Shown here one piece after another: positions 14,433 through 22,444 of a DNA stretch of 24,552 nucleotides. Within the stretch, counting starts at the first letter, position 1. Each line of letters begins with the position of its first letter. The DNA comes from an uncultured Lachnospiraceae bacterium (GTDB taxonomy: Bacteria > Bacillota > Clostridia > Lachnospirales > Lachnospiraceae): positions 1-24,552 of the forward strand of contig CADBOW010000223.1 of assembly GCA_902796375.1 (NCBI GenBank), written 5' to 3'. The translations under genes and the position numbers were made by a program. Below the pieces are notes generated by a model. That model worked only from the letters and a program-made list of their open reading frames with translations. It had not been told where the DNA came from and ran no database searches.

Positions 14433-14936
14433 ATGCGTAGAGTCATAGTGATAACAATCCTACTGATCCTATCCTTTCTGCTTCAGACAACCATATTCTC
14501 CCTGCATGATCTGACAGGACCGGCTCCGAATCTGACGCTGATCCTGACCATGTCATTCGGTATCATGCGCGGTCGAAAGGAAGGACTGCTGACCGGCTTC
14601 TTCTCCGGTCTTCTTTATGACCTCTTTTTCGGGTCCTATCTGGGAATCTATGCCTTTATTTACATGGTGATCGGCTATCTGAACGGCCGATTCCACAAAA
14701 AATATCTGATGGAAGATATCAGTCTTCCGGTTCTGATCATCATCGTAGACCAGCTGGCTTTGGATATGGTTACCTTCATCGGTAACTTCCTGCTGCGCAA
14801 CCGTGTGAATCTGGGATATCTGTTCCTTCATCACATGATGCCGCAGCTGCTTTATGATGTACTTCTTACGGTGCTCGTGTACAGGCTGTATCTTCGGATC
14901 AACCGTCACCTGCGCAGAAAGGCGGCAGAGAATTGA
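14433..14936 (+). CDS. mreD: Rod-shape-determining protein MreD
   Basis: 167 residues, almost all hydrophobic, with about five to six predicted membrane helices. The first is IVITILLILSFLLQTTIFS, and LTLILTMSFGIMRGRKEGL with GFFSGLLYDLFFGSYLGIYA is typical of MreD. It is the polytopic partner of MreC in the lateral wall synthesis complex. It starts two bases after mreC, with AGGAAG at 14414-14419 as a somewhat distant ribosome site. Its TGA overlaps the TTG start of the PBP2 gene, so the two are probably translationally coupled. Identification rests on topology, those motifs and position. Confidence 0.93.
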   Translation: MRRVIVITILLILSFLLQTTIFSLHDLTGPAPNLTLILTMSFGIMRGRKEGLLTGFFSGLLYDLFFGSYLGIYAFIYMVIGYLNGRFHKKYLMEDISLPVLIIIVDQLALDMVTFIGNFLLRNRVNLGYLFLHHMMPQLLYDVLLTVLVYRLYLRINRHLRRKAAEN

Positions 14937-17782
14937 AGCTCTTTAAGGAATTCCTGATCTACATAAAGGATCTCTTTGTAGAGTATATTAAAAGTCGTAT
15001 CTTTCCGGTTACGATTCTTATTTTTGTGCTCACCTTTGTGCTGGTGAACCGGCTGTTCTTTCTGCAGATCCGTCAGGGAGAAACCTATACGGATGATCTT
15101 GTGGTACGTACGGAGAAGACACTTACGATCCCTTCTATCCGCGGAAATATCTATGATCGAAACGGAAAGCTTCTGGCAGGCAGCAAAATGACATACAATC
15201 TGACCTTCGGAAATGATTCCCGGCTCTCCGCAAAGGCCGAGGAGATGGGGGTCTCCGAAAATGTACTGAAGAACGGGATCATAGCGGATACGATTCAGAT
15301 CCTGGAATCCCAGGGCGATTCCCTACGTCTGGATTTCCCTGTTGAAATGAAGCATTCCACATACAGCTACAAGGTCAGCGGCGGTGCGAAGGAGAATTTC
15401 CTCCGGGATGTATATGCCGCCAGCTCTTATGATGAACTGACGGACGAAGAGAAGCGGAGCACCGCAAAGACCGTCATGGATGTTCTGAAGGAGCGCTTCG
15501 AGATCTCCGATGAGTATCAGGGAACCCGGGAGCTGCAGATCATCGGATGCCGCTATATGCTGTGGCTGAACCGTTTCAAGCAGTACGTTCCCGTGGAGAT
15601 CGCCCAGGACATTTCTGAAAAAAGCCGTTCCACCATTCTGGAACACCAGGACCGGCTTCTGGGAATGGACATTTCCATCGATTCGGAACGGGAGTATTAT
15701 GACGCAAAGTATTTTGCTCATATCATCGGCTATGTGGGGAAGGCATCGGATGAGGATCTGACACGGCTGAACAAGGAAGACAGCTCCATAACCTATACCG
15801 AAAATGATGTGGTGGGAAAGACCGGCGTGGAGCAGATCTACGAGGCGGAGCTCCATGGGCGGGATGGAAGTGAGACGATGCTGGTGGATAATCTGGGGAA
15901 GGTCATGGAGGTGACTGAGACCCGGGCGGCAGAGGCCGGGCAGGATGTGTTCCTGACCATCGATGCGAATCTGACCAAATACTGCTACGACATGCTGGAG
16001 AAGGAGATCGCCTCCATTCTGGTGGCTCACATCAACAATTATTCCGAAGCACCGGAATTCAATGACGATAATATCATCCCCATCACGGATGTCTATGCCG
16101 CATTGTTCGGAAATAATCAGATCAAGCTGGATAAAATGAAGGAGCCTACAGCCACCACCCATGAAAAATACATTTATAAGCTGTATCAGAGCTATAAATC
16201 ATCGGTGCTTTCCAGGATCCGTTCGGAGTTTACGGATTCCCCCACGGCTGTGGCCGGATTATCCAGAGAATATCAGGATTATATGGAATACATCTGCGAG
16301 ATGCTTTCGAACGAAGGGCTCTATGCGCGGGACAAGGTGGATGATACGGATACCACATTTGTCAGCTATGTAAACGGCAAGATCAGTCTTCAGACCTTCC
16401 TTCGTTACCTGATCAGTATCGAAGCCATCGATGTGTCCTCCATAGAGAAGGAGGATACCTACTATGATTCGGAGGAGATCTATCAGATCCTGTACAAATA
16501 CATCCTGGAATATCTGGATGATGACAGCACCTTCGATAAAATGATGCTCCGGGTCATGATCCAGCGGGATGACATCACGGGGAAGGATGTGATCGATCTG
16601 ATGTACGAGCAGGAGGTCCTGAAGGCGGAAAATGATCAGGAATACAAGGACTATTCGGCAGGGGCCTACAGCTCATATGATTTTATGATAATGAAGATCA
16701 AGAAGCTGGATATCACACCGGCCATGCTGGCCCTGAAGCCCTGCTCCGGTTCCGTGGTGGTAACGGACGTGCGGAACGGAGAGGTTCGAGCACTGGTCAG
16801 CTATCCCAGCTATGATAACAATTATCTCACAAATTACGTGGATGATGCATATTATCAGCAGCTTCTGGAGGATCAGACCACGCCCCTCAACAACCGGGCG
16901 CTGACCACACGTACCGCACCTGGATCCACCTACAAGATGATCTCATCCATCGCAGGCGTTGAAGAGGAAGGGATCCTCCTGGAGGAGGAGATCAAGGATG
17001 AAGGAATCTTTGATAAGGTATATACCAAGCCGGCCTGCTGGCTGTACAACAAGAACGGGGATACCCACGGAAGTGTTGATATACCCCATGCGCTGGATGT
17101 GTCCTGTAACTATTTCTACTATGTGGTGGGATATCGACTTGCCACGAAGAGCGGAACCTACGTGGACTCCGAGGGAGTAAAGGCTCTGGCAAAATACGCT
17201 GCCAAGTTCGGACTGGATGCCAAGACCGGCATCGAACTGGATGAGATCTCCCCCCATATTTCGGATAATGATGCGGTTATTTCCGCCATAGGGCAGGGGC
17301 GTAACTCCTTTGCCCCCATACAGCTGTCCAGATATGTCTCCACCATTGCAAACGGCGGAACCTGCTATGATCTGACCATCCTGGACCGGATCGAGGACGG
17401 AAACGGAAAAGTAGTACGGACCAACAAGCACAATGTTCATTCCCAGGTGGAAATATCCGCCGCCTTGTGGGATAAGGTACATACGGGAATGCGTCTGGTG
17501 GTTACGGATGACCTGGAAAGCGACAAGATGCTGAACGGGCTCAAGGTGGAGGTGGCCGGCAAAACGGGAACCGCACAGGAAAACAAAAATGATCCGTCCC
17601 ATGGTCTGTTTGTTTCCTACGCACCCTATGAGTCGCCGGAGATTTCGGTCACAACGGTCATTCAGAACGGATATGCTTCCTCCAATGCGGCGGAGCTGAC
17701 CGGATTCATTTATGCTTATTTATATGACAAGGAAGCCCTGGCAAATTCCGAACTCACCGGAGCCGGCTCATTGTCTGATTAA
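14933..17782 (+). CDS. mrdA: Penicillin-binding protein 2 (elongation transpeptidase) with large insertion
   Basis: A class B PBP of 949 residues that crosslinks peptidoglycan with RodA. It has a membrane anchor at about 25-48 and a pedestal domain (IPSIRGNIYDRNGKLLA; AHIIGYVGKASDEDL). The transpeptidase motifs are SxxK at S665-K668 (APGSTYKM), SxN at S724-N726 (DVSCNYFYYV) and KTG at 877-879 (AGKTGTAQ). All catalytic residues are present. It is much longer than usual (about 600-720). The transpeptidase domain starts normally near 344 (LTIDANLTKYCYDML) and resumes near 603 (PCSGSVVVTDVRNGEVRAL), leaving about 240 extra acidic, helical residues between. The start is TTG at 14933, with AAAGG 10 bases upstream, overlapping the mreD stop; no ATG fits. 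The MreCD-RodA context assigns it to elongation rather than division or sporulation. Confidence 0.93.
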   Translation: MKLFKEFLIYIKDLFVEYIKSRIFPVTILIFVLTFVLVNRLFFLQIRQGETYTDDLVVRTEKTLTIPSIRGNIYDRNGKLLAGSKMTYNLTFGNDSRLSAKAEEMGVSENVLKNGIIADTIQILESQGDSLRLDFPVEMKHSTYSYKVSGGAKENFLRDVYAASSYDELTDEEKRSTAKTVMDVLKERFEISDEYQGTRELQIIGCRYMLWLNRFKQYVPVEIAQDISEKSRSTILEHQDRLLGMDISIDSEREYYDAKYFAHIIGYVGKASDEDLTRLNKEDSSITYTENDVVGKTGVEQIYEAELHGRDGSETMLVDNLGKVMEVTETRAAEAGQDVFLTIDANLTKYCYDMLEKEIASILVAHINNYSEAPEFNDDNIIPITDVYAALFGNNQIKLDKMKEPTATTHEKYIYKLYQSYKSSVLSRIRSEFTDSPTAVAGLSREYQDYMEYICEMLSNEGLYARDKVDDTDTTFVSYVNGKISLQTFLRYLISIEAIDVSSIEKEDTYYDSEEIYQILYKYILEYLDDDSTFDKMMLRVMIQRDDITGKDVIDLMYEQEVLKAENDQEYKDYSAGAYSSYDFMIMKIKKLDITPAMLALKPCSGSVVVTDVRNGEVRALVSYPSYDNNYLTNYVDDAYYQQLLEDQTTPLNNRALTTRTAPGSTYKMISSIAGVEEEGILLEEEIKDEGIFDKVYTKPACWLYNKNGDTHGSVDIPHALDVSCNYFYYVVGYRLATKSGTYVDSEGVKALAKYAAKFGLDAKTGIELDEISPHISDNDAVISAIGQGRNSFAPIQLSRYVSTIANGGTCYDLTILDRIEDGNGKVVRTNKHNVHSQVEISAALWDKVHTGMRLVVTDDLESDKMLNGLKVEVAGKTGTAQENKNDPSHGLFVSYAPYESPEISVTTVIQNGYASSNAAELTGFIYAYLYDKEALANSELTGAGSLSD

Positions 17783-17799
17783 TTATCGGAAGGATCACT

Positions 17800-18906
17800 A
17801 TGTTCAAACGATATCGACTGAGAGATTTCAATTTCATACTGGCTCTGTCCGTGATCCTGCTGATGGTTCTGGGTGTATTTCTGATCAACAGTGCGGATTC
17901 CTCCTTTACGATGAAACAGGCAGTGGGTGTCGCAGGGGCTGTGATCATAATGATCATAGTGTCACTGGTGGATTACCATTTCTGGCTGAATCTCTATCTG
18001 GTCATCTACGGAGCAGCTCTGTTTTTTCTGCTGGCAGTGCTTTTCTTCGGAAATACCGTAAATAATGCGACCCGCTGGTTTACCATCGGCGGACTGACCT
18101 TCCAGCCATCGGAGCTGGCGAAAACCCTGATGATCATTTTTATGGCTTCGCTTCTGGATCGTATGGTAAAGGAGGAGCAGGTGTCCCGGCTGAAGGGACT
18201 TCTTCTGTTCGCCGTCAGTGTGGCGGTCCCCACCTTCCTGATCTTCCGCCAGCCGGACCTTTCCACCACCATCTGTATGGTGGTTGTCATGATTCTCATG
18301 CTGTATCTGGCCGGACTGAGCTACAAGGTGATCTTTATCACATTGCTGATCCTGATCCCCGCTGCCAGCCTGTTCATGTGGTATATCCAGAGACCCGATC
18401 AGAAGCTGCTAAATCCTTACCAGGTAGACCGTATCATGGCCTTCCTGAACCCATCGGAATTCCTGGATGCACAGCAGTCCAATTCCGTTATGGCCATCGG
18501 CTCCGGCCAGCTTTGGGGAAAGGGACTGAATCCGGGCCAGGATGTGGTTACGGTCAGTTCCTCCAGGCTGATCTCCGAGCAGCAGACGGACTTCATTTTC
18601 TCCGTCATCGGGGAGTCCTTCGGCTTTGTCGGAAGTATATTCGTTATTGCAATCATTCTGCTCATAGTGTTACAATGTATAAGGGTGTCCAGGAGAGCGA
18701 AGGACACCGGAGGCATGTTACTTGCAGGGGGTGCTGCATGCCTTTTTGCCATTCAGTCTTTTATAAATATCGGAGTGGCAACCGCGGTTCTTCCGAACAC
18801 AGGAATCCCGCTTCCTTTCATCAGTTACGGGCTGACTTCCTTGCTCAGCTCGGCGATCATGATCGGAATCGTGTTAAATGTGGGAATGCAGCCGGAGAGG
18901 TATTGA
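17800..18906 (+). CDS. rodA: SEDS glycosyltransferase RodA
   Basis: 368 residues, polytopic with about ten membrane helices. SEDS signatures are NNATRWFTIGGLTFQPSELAK, GLNPGQDVVTV, ISEQQTDFIFSVIGESFGF with the conserved Asp at 264, and PNTGIPLPFISYGLTSLL. RodA polymerises lipid II glycan strands with the PBP2 encoded just upstream. GGAAGGA at 17788-17794 sets the ATG at 17800. The context with mreC, mreD and PBP2 favours RodA over FtsW or SpoVE, which are close relatives. Its stop codon lies in a 16-bp inverted repeat before the next gene. Length is normal. Confidence 0.95.
   Translation: MFKRYRLRDFNFILALSVILLMVLGVFLINSADSSFTMKQAVGVAGAVIIMIIVSLVDYHFWLNLYLVIYGAALFFLLAVLFFGNTVNNATRWFTIGGLTFQPSELAKTLMIIFMASLLDRMVKEEQVSRLKGLLLFAVSVAVPTFLIFRQPDLSTTICMVVVMILMLYLAGLSYKVIFITLLILIPAASLFMWYIQRPDQKLLNPYQVDRIMAFLNPSEFLDAQQSNSVMAIGSGQLWGKGLNPGQDVVTVSSSRLISEQQTDFIFSVIGESFGFVGSIFVIAIILLIVLQCIRVSRRAKDTGGMLLAGGAACLFAIQSFINIGVATAVLPNTGIPLPFISYGLTSLLSSAIMIGIVLNVGMQPERY
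18647..18676 (+). promoter_or_regulatory. Possible weak internal promoter in rodA
   Basis: TTGCAA (18647-18652), an 18-bp spacer and TACAAT (18671-18676) with TGT before the -10. It could give extra transcription of the downstream genes. Hydrophobic codons make this stretch T-rich anyway, so it may be chance. Confidence 0.2.
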
Positions 18907-18917
18907 TACTTATCAAT
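18902..18917 (+). repeat. Inverted repeat at the rodA-mgsA junction
   Basis: ATTGATA (18902-18908), two central bases, then TATCAAT (18911-18917). It covers the rodA stop codon and ends right before GGGGGA, the ribosome site of the next gene. It could be an operator or a small hairpin (6 bp with a 4-base loop); its role is not established. Confidence 0.45.
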
Positions 18918-18929
18918 GGGGGATAATGT

Positions 18930-19328
18930 ATGAATGTAGTGCTTATAGCTCATGATCCCAAGAAGAAGCTGATGCAGAATCTCTGTATCGCATACCGGGG
19001 TATCCTGAGTCATCACACCTTGTATGCAACTGAGACCACCGGACGACTGGTAGAGGAGGTTTCCGGTCTGTCGGTTCATAAATTTCTGGCAGGCCATCTC
19101 GGAGGCGTACAGCAGATCGGAACACAGATCGAAAGCAACCAGATGGATCTGGTGATCTTTATGCGTGATCCGATGATGCACATGACCGCAACTAATGACT
19201 TTGTGAACATCTGTACCTTATGTGATGTTCATAATATTCCTATTGCAACCAATCTTGCCACAGCTGAGCTGATGATCAAATCTCTGGAACGCGGAGATTT
19301 GGACTGGCGGGATCTGTACAAACATTGA
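18930..19328 (+). CDS. mgsA: Methylglyoxal synthase homologue lacking catalytic residues
   Basis: 132 residues, shorter than E. coli MgsA (152). GGGGGA at 18918-18923 sets the start. The fold is clear (VVLIAHDPKKKLM, YATETTGRLVEE, HLGGVQQIG, NIPIATNLATAELMI) and aligns without gaps to E. coli MgsA at an offset of 11. H8, D9, K12, T34, T36, T37, D80 and D90 match conserved sites. However, the catalytic base Asp71 (GGDQQ) is V60 here, His98 (PHDPD) is A87, a glycine of the phosphate loop is E35, and the C-terminal arginine region is missing. The enzyme normally turns dihydroxyacetone phosphate into methylglyoxal. This protein probably does not, and may instead bind a phosphorylated ligand as a sensor, as the MGS-like domain of carbamoyl-phosphate synthetase does. 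It lies between rodA and a D,D-carboxypeptidase gene. E. coli numbering is from memory. Confidence 0.85.
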   Translation: MNVVLIAHDPKKKLMQNLCIAYRGILSHHTLYATETTGRLVEEVSGLSVHKFLAGHLGGVQQIGTQIESNQMDLVIFMRDPMMHMTATNDFVNICTLCDVHNIPIATNLATAELMIKSLERGDLDWRDLYKH

Positions 19329-19330
19329 TT

Positions 19331-20317
19331 ATGCGAAAAGGTTTTTTCTATCTGATCTTTATTCTGTGTCTGACCGCGGGAATCTTTGTATGGGCATTTA
19401 TGATGAGTCGTTCCTATGAAGATCCCTACAACGGAGAGGTGGACATATCCGGTGATATGGAAGGTCTTTCCGTCTCCAGACTGCCGGGCTATGCGACCCG
19501 TTACGCAGTGGTGGCCAACAAAGAAGAGATAAATGCAGAAAAATTTGAGGACAGCACCTATGCTGCCATCATGGTAAATAATGAAACAAAAGAATGTCTC
19601 GTGGCACATAATGTTCACGAAAGGATCTACCCGGCCAGTATGACGAAGCTGTTGACCGGGATTGTTGTGTGTGACGCCATCGAAGCAGGGGAGATCTCCA
19701 TGGATGAGATCATTACCGTGGATCATGATATCCGTTTTGATGATACCCTTGCGGTACAGAGTTCTCTGTCCATCGGGAGCAAAATATCCGTACGGAATCT
19801 TCTCACCGCACTCATGCTTTCCTCCTATAATGACTATGCCATTATCCTGGCGGAGAAGATCGCAGGAAGCGTTGAGAAATTTGCCGAACGGATGAATGAA
19901 AAGGCAAGATCCAGCGGTGCGACGAATACACATTTTACAAATCCCCACGGACTGGATGATCTGGATCATTATACCACAGCATACGATATGTATCTCATTG
20001 TAAATGCGGCGGAAGAGTACGAGCTGCTGCAGGAGATCGACGGATACACGGATTATACATATACCTATGAGGACGGTGCCGGAAATGTATGGGACGATAC
20101 TGCAACCGCCACCAACCATTTTATTACGGAACAGGGGACACTGCCTTCCAATATAGTGATCCGTGCATGGAAGACCGGAACCACAACAGGTGCCGGCAAC
20201 TGTCTCACCATGAATGTACTGATCAATGATAAAAGCTATACCATGATGGTTGCGGACAGCATTTCCAAGGATGATCTGTATCAGAAATACAGCATCCTGT
20301 TTAATATGGCAGACTAA
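19331..20317 (+). CDS. D-alanyl-D-alanine carboxypeptidase (peptidase S11, DacF/PBP5-like)
   Basis: 328 residues from the ATG at 19331. An N-terminal hydrophobic helix (GFFYLIFILCLTAGIFVWAF) acts as signal or anchor. A roughly 30-residue spacer leads into the penicillin-binding domain, with SxxK at S103-K106 (YPASMTKLLTG), SxN at S165-N167 (LSSYNDYA) and KTG at K281 (AWKTGTTTG). Such enzymes trim the terminal D-Ala from wall stem peptides and so limit crosslinking. The PBP5-type C-terminal domain with its amphipathic tail is absent, so the N-terminal helix probably anchors the protein. An in-frame TTG at 19325 overlaps the upstream stop and is a possible alternative start; neither codon has a good ribosome site, which suggests coupling to the upstream gene. 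Its place after rodA fits a wall role. Confidence 0.9.
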   Translation: MRKGFFYLIFILCLTAGIFVWAFMMSRSYEDPYNGEVDISGDMEGLSVSRLPGYATRYAVVANKEEINAEKFEDSTYAAIMVNNETKECLVAHNVHERIYPASMTKLLTGIVVCDAIEAGEISMDEIITVDHDIRFDDTLAVQSSLSIGSKISVRNLLTALMLSSYNDYAIILAEKIAGSVEKFAERMNEKARSSGATNTHFTNPHGLDDLDHYTTAYDMYLIVNAAEEYELLQEIDGYTDYTYTYEDGAGNVWDDTATATNHFITEQGTLPSNIVIRAWKTGTTTGAGNCLTMNVLINDKSYTMMVADSISKDDLYQKYSILFNMAD

Positions 20318-20329
20318 GAGGGGAACGGG

Positions 20330-21721
20330 ATGGATCAGAAGAATCGGAAAAAAGTGGTCCGAATGAATAAAAGAATACAGATCAACTCGGCACTGATCAT
20401 TTTCGGAATCATTCTGATCTATGTGGTGGCGAGTGTTTTCCTGTCCCTTCGGAAGGAACCCATCACCACCTACAAGGTAAATGCCAGTAATATCAACAAC
20501 AATATCATCTGTGACGGGATCGCGCTCCGGCAGGAGAAGGAGATCAGTTCGGACAAGTCCGGCTACGTCTGTTATTTTGTCCGGGACGGCGACAAGGTAG
20601 CCAAGAATTCTGCCGTCTGTACCGTGGATGAGACCGGAAATCTGATCCAGACCGTAGAAAAGAAGGATTCGGATGATGCCAAATTCAGCAGTGCGGACTA
20701 TCTGGAGATCCGATCAACCATCGATCTTTTTAAAACCGGTTATTCGGATACGGATTTCTATCAGGTATATACCTTCCGCGACAATATCGAAAGCAAGGTC
20801 ATGGAAATGGCCAATCAGCTGATCATGAAGGAATATACCGCACAGGGTTCCACTGCGAAGACCACGGTGCGGAATATGACGGCCCCCGAAAGCGGTATCG
20901 TAACCTATTATACGGACGGATATGAGAAGCTGACTCCCGAGACCCTGCAGGAATCGGATTTTGACAGGACCAAATATAACCGGAAGGCATTAAAGAGCGG
21001 AGAGATCATCGAAGCCGGGAAAACCATCTACAAGCTGACCTCCAGTGAATCCTGGAATATCTGCTGTTATATCACCATAGACCAGGCCAATACCCTGGCG
21101 GATGAGAATTCTCTGGTTTATTCCATCAACAATTCCGATACGGAGATCAGTTCCAAATATGACATGATCCGTTCCGAGAACGGATATATCCTTGTGCTTC
21201 CTCTGGAAAAGTATATGATCGACTATGTGGATGAACGTTTTCTGTCAGTGGAGATCATACTGGACCGGTATGAAGGACTGAAGGTTCCCAATACTGCCAT
21301 CATCGATAAGCAGGTTTATAAGATCCCCCTGGAATTCTTTACCGCCGGCGGAAATGAGTCCGGGAATGATAAGGTCTATGTTCAGTACACGGACGAGGAA
21401 GGCAACAAGACGGTAAAGGATGTGGATACCACCATTTATCAGTCCGATGAGAAATTCTGCTATGTGGATCCGATCCCATTTTCGGATTCGGATATTCTGA
21501 TCATTCCGGATTCTTCGGACACGAAGCCGGTATCCACCCTGGAGCATACCACCCTGAAGGGTGTATATATTGCAAATAAAGGCGTGGCTGATTTCTCTCA
21601 GATTGCCGTGATCAAGGAGGGAGAGGAGTTTACCATCGTCGATACCAAAAACCGTCTCCGGGAGTTTGACAATATTGTCATGGATGCTTCCCAGGTGACG
21701 GAAAATCAAGTGTTATATTAG
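20330..21721 (+). CDS. HlyD-like membrane-fusion/adaptor protein without transporter partner
   Basis: 463 residues. A short basic cytoplasmic head, one membrane helix at about 19-39 (NSALIIFGIILIYVVASVFL), then an extracellular region. Residues about 60-105 form a half-lipoyl-like segment (GIALRQEKEISSDKSGYV, RDGDKVAKNSAVCTVD). A helical stretch at about 115-170, a second lipoyl-like half at 185-245 (APESGIVTYYTDG, SGEIIEAGKTIYKLT) and beta-barrel-like parts follow (YEGLKVPNTAIIDKQVYKI). This resembles HlyD/RND-type adaptors, which normally work with an ABC or RND pump. No pump gene is seen nearby; the neighbours are wall and division genes, and yggS follows after 13 bases. I infer a role in envelope or division machinery rather than export, but cannot name it. 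GAGGGGAA just before the ATG supports the start. Confidence 0.7.
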   Translation: MDQKNRKKVVRMNKRIQINSALIIFGIILIYVVASVFLSLRKEPITTYKVNASNINNNIICDGIALRQEKEISSDKSGYVCYFVRDGDKVAKNSAVCTVDETGNLIQTVEKKDSDDAKFSSADYLEIRSTIDLFKTGYSDTDFYQVYTFRDNIESKVMEMANQLIMKEYTAQGSTAKTTVRNMTAPESGIVTYYTDGYEKLTPETLQESDFDRTKYNRKALKSGEIIEAGKTIYKLTSSESWNICCYITIDQANTLADENSLVYSINNSDTEISSKYDMIRSENGYILVLPLEKYMIDYVDERFLSVEIILDRYEGLKVPNTAIIDKQVYKIPLEFFTAGGNESGNDKVYVQYTDEEGNKTVKDVDTTIYQSDEKFCYVDPIPFSDSDILIIPDSSDTKPVSTLEHTTLKGVYIANKGVADFSQIAVIKEGEEFTIVDTKNRLREFDNIVMDASQVTENQVLY

Positions 21722-21734
21722 AAAGGCTGTATTC

Positions 21735-22430
21735 ATGATCACTGATAATTATAATGAGGTTAAAAAGAAGGTAGAGGAGGCTGCGATCCGCGCCGGCAGA
21801 GATCCCCGGGACATCACCCTGATCGCAGTATCCAAGACAAAGCCGCTGGAGGATATCGAGACTCTGATCCGGATCGGCGTGAAGGAATTTGGGGAGAACA
21901 AACCTCAGGAATTAAAGAGCAAATATGACACGGTGTCCGTTCCGGTTCATTTTCATCAGATCGGACATCTTCAGACCAACAAGGTAAAATATGTGATCGA
22001 CCGGGCAGTGCTGATCCACTCCGTGGATTCCATGCATCTGGCAGAGCAGATCCAGAAGGAAGCTGAGAAAAGGGACATCACAGCCCAGGTTCTGATCGAA
22101 GTAAATGCAGCGGAAGAGGATACAAAGGACGGCGTTACCATAGCCGAAACACCGGAGCTGGTCCGTCAGATCAGTCAGCTTCCCAATGTGAAGATCCGGG
22201 GACTTATGACCATAGCTCCCTTCGTGGATGATCCGGAAAAAAATCGGCCGATTTTCCGTGCAATGCACGAATTATTACTTGACATAAAATCACAAAGAAT
22301 AGATAATGTAGACATGAGTGTGCTTTCCATGGGAATGACCAATGATTATGAGGTGGCCATTGAGGAAGGCGCAACCATGGTTCGTGTCGGTACCGCGATC
22401 TTCGGTGCCAGGGACTACAGTATGAAATAA
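21735..22430 (+). CDS. yggS: PLP homeostasis protein YggS/YlmE family
   Basis: 231 residues, single-domain TIM-barrel PLP protein. The PLP lysine is K34 in LIAVSKTKP; other signatures are EFGENKPQELKSKY, HFHQIGHLQTNKVKYV, VLIEVNAAEE, IRGLMTIAPF and LSMGMTNDYEVAIEEGATMVRVG. The family has no strong enzyme activity and keeps pyridoxal phosphate and amino-acid pools in balance. The link to sepF is conserved across Gram-positive division clusters (ylmE-sepF). GAAAGG at 21721-21726 lies 8 bases before the ATG. The codons near 22279-22307 are unusually AT-rich because they hold a strong promoter for the next genes. Confidence 0.96.
   Translation: MITDNYNEVKKKVEEAAIRAGRDPRDITLIAVSKTKPLEDIETLIRIGVKEFGENKPQELKSKYDTVSVPVHFHQIGHLQTNKVKYVIDRAVLIHSVDSMHLAEQIQKEAEKRDITAQVLIEVNAAEEDTKDGVTIAETPELVRQISQLPNVKIRGLMTIAPFVDDPEKNRPIFRAMHELLLDIKSQRIDNVDMSVLSMGMTNDYEVAIEEGATMVRVGTAIFGARDYSMK
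22279..22307 (+). promoter_or_regulatory. Internal sigma-A promoter within yggS, reading to sepF
   Basis: A perfect -35 TTGACA (22279-22284), exactly 17 bp, then GATAAT (22302-22307), one base from the -10 consensus. Transcripts would start near 22314 and give sepF-divIVA an mRNA independent of the long upstream operon. The AT-rich stretch stands out against the surrounding coding sequence. Confidence 0.65.
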
Positions 22431-22444
22431 AAGGGAGAAGAAGA

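Noticed and set aside
17712..18065. Open frame on + overlapping the PBP2 end and rodA start
   Set aside because: Out of frame with both well-supported genes; no motifs or ribosome site.
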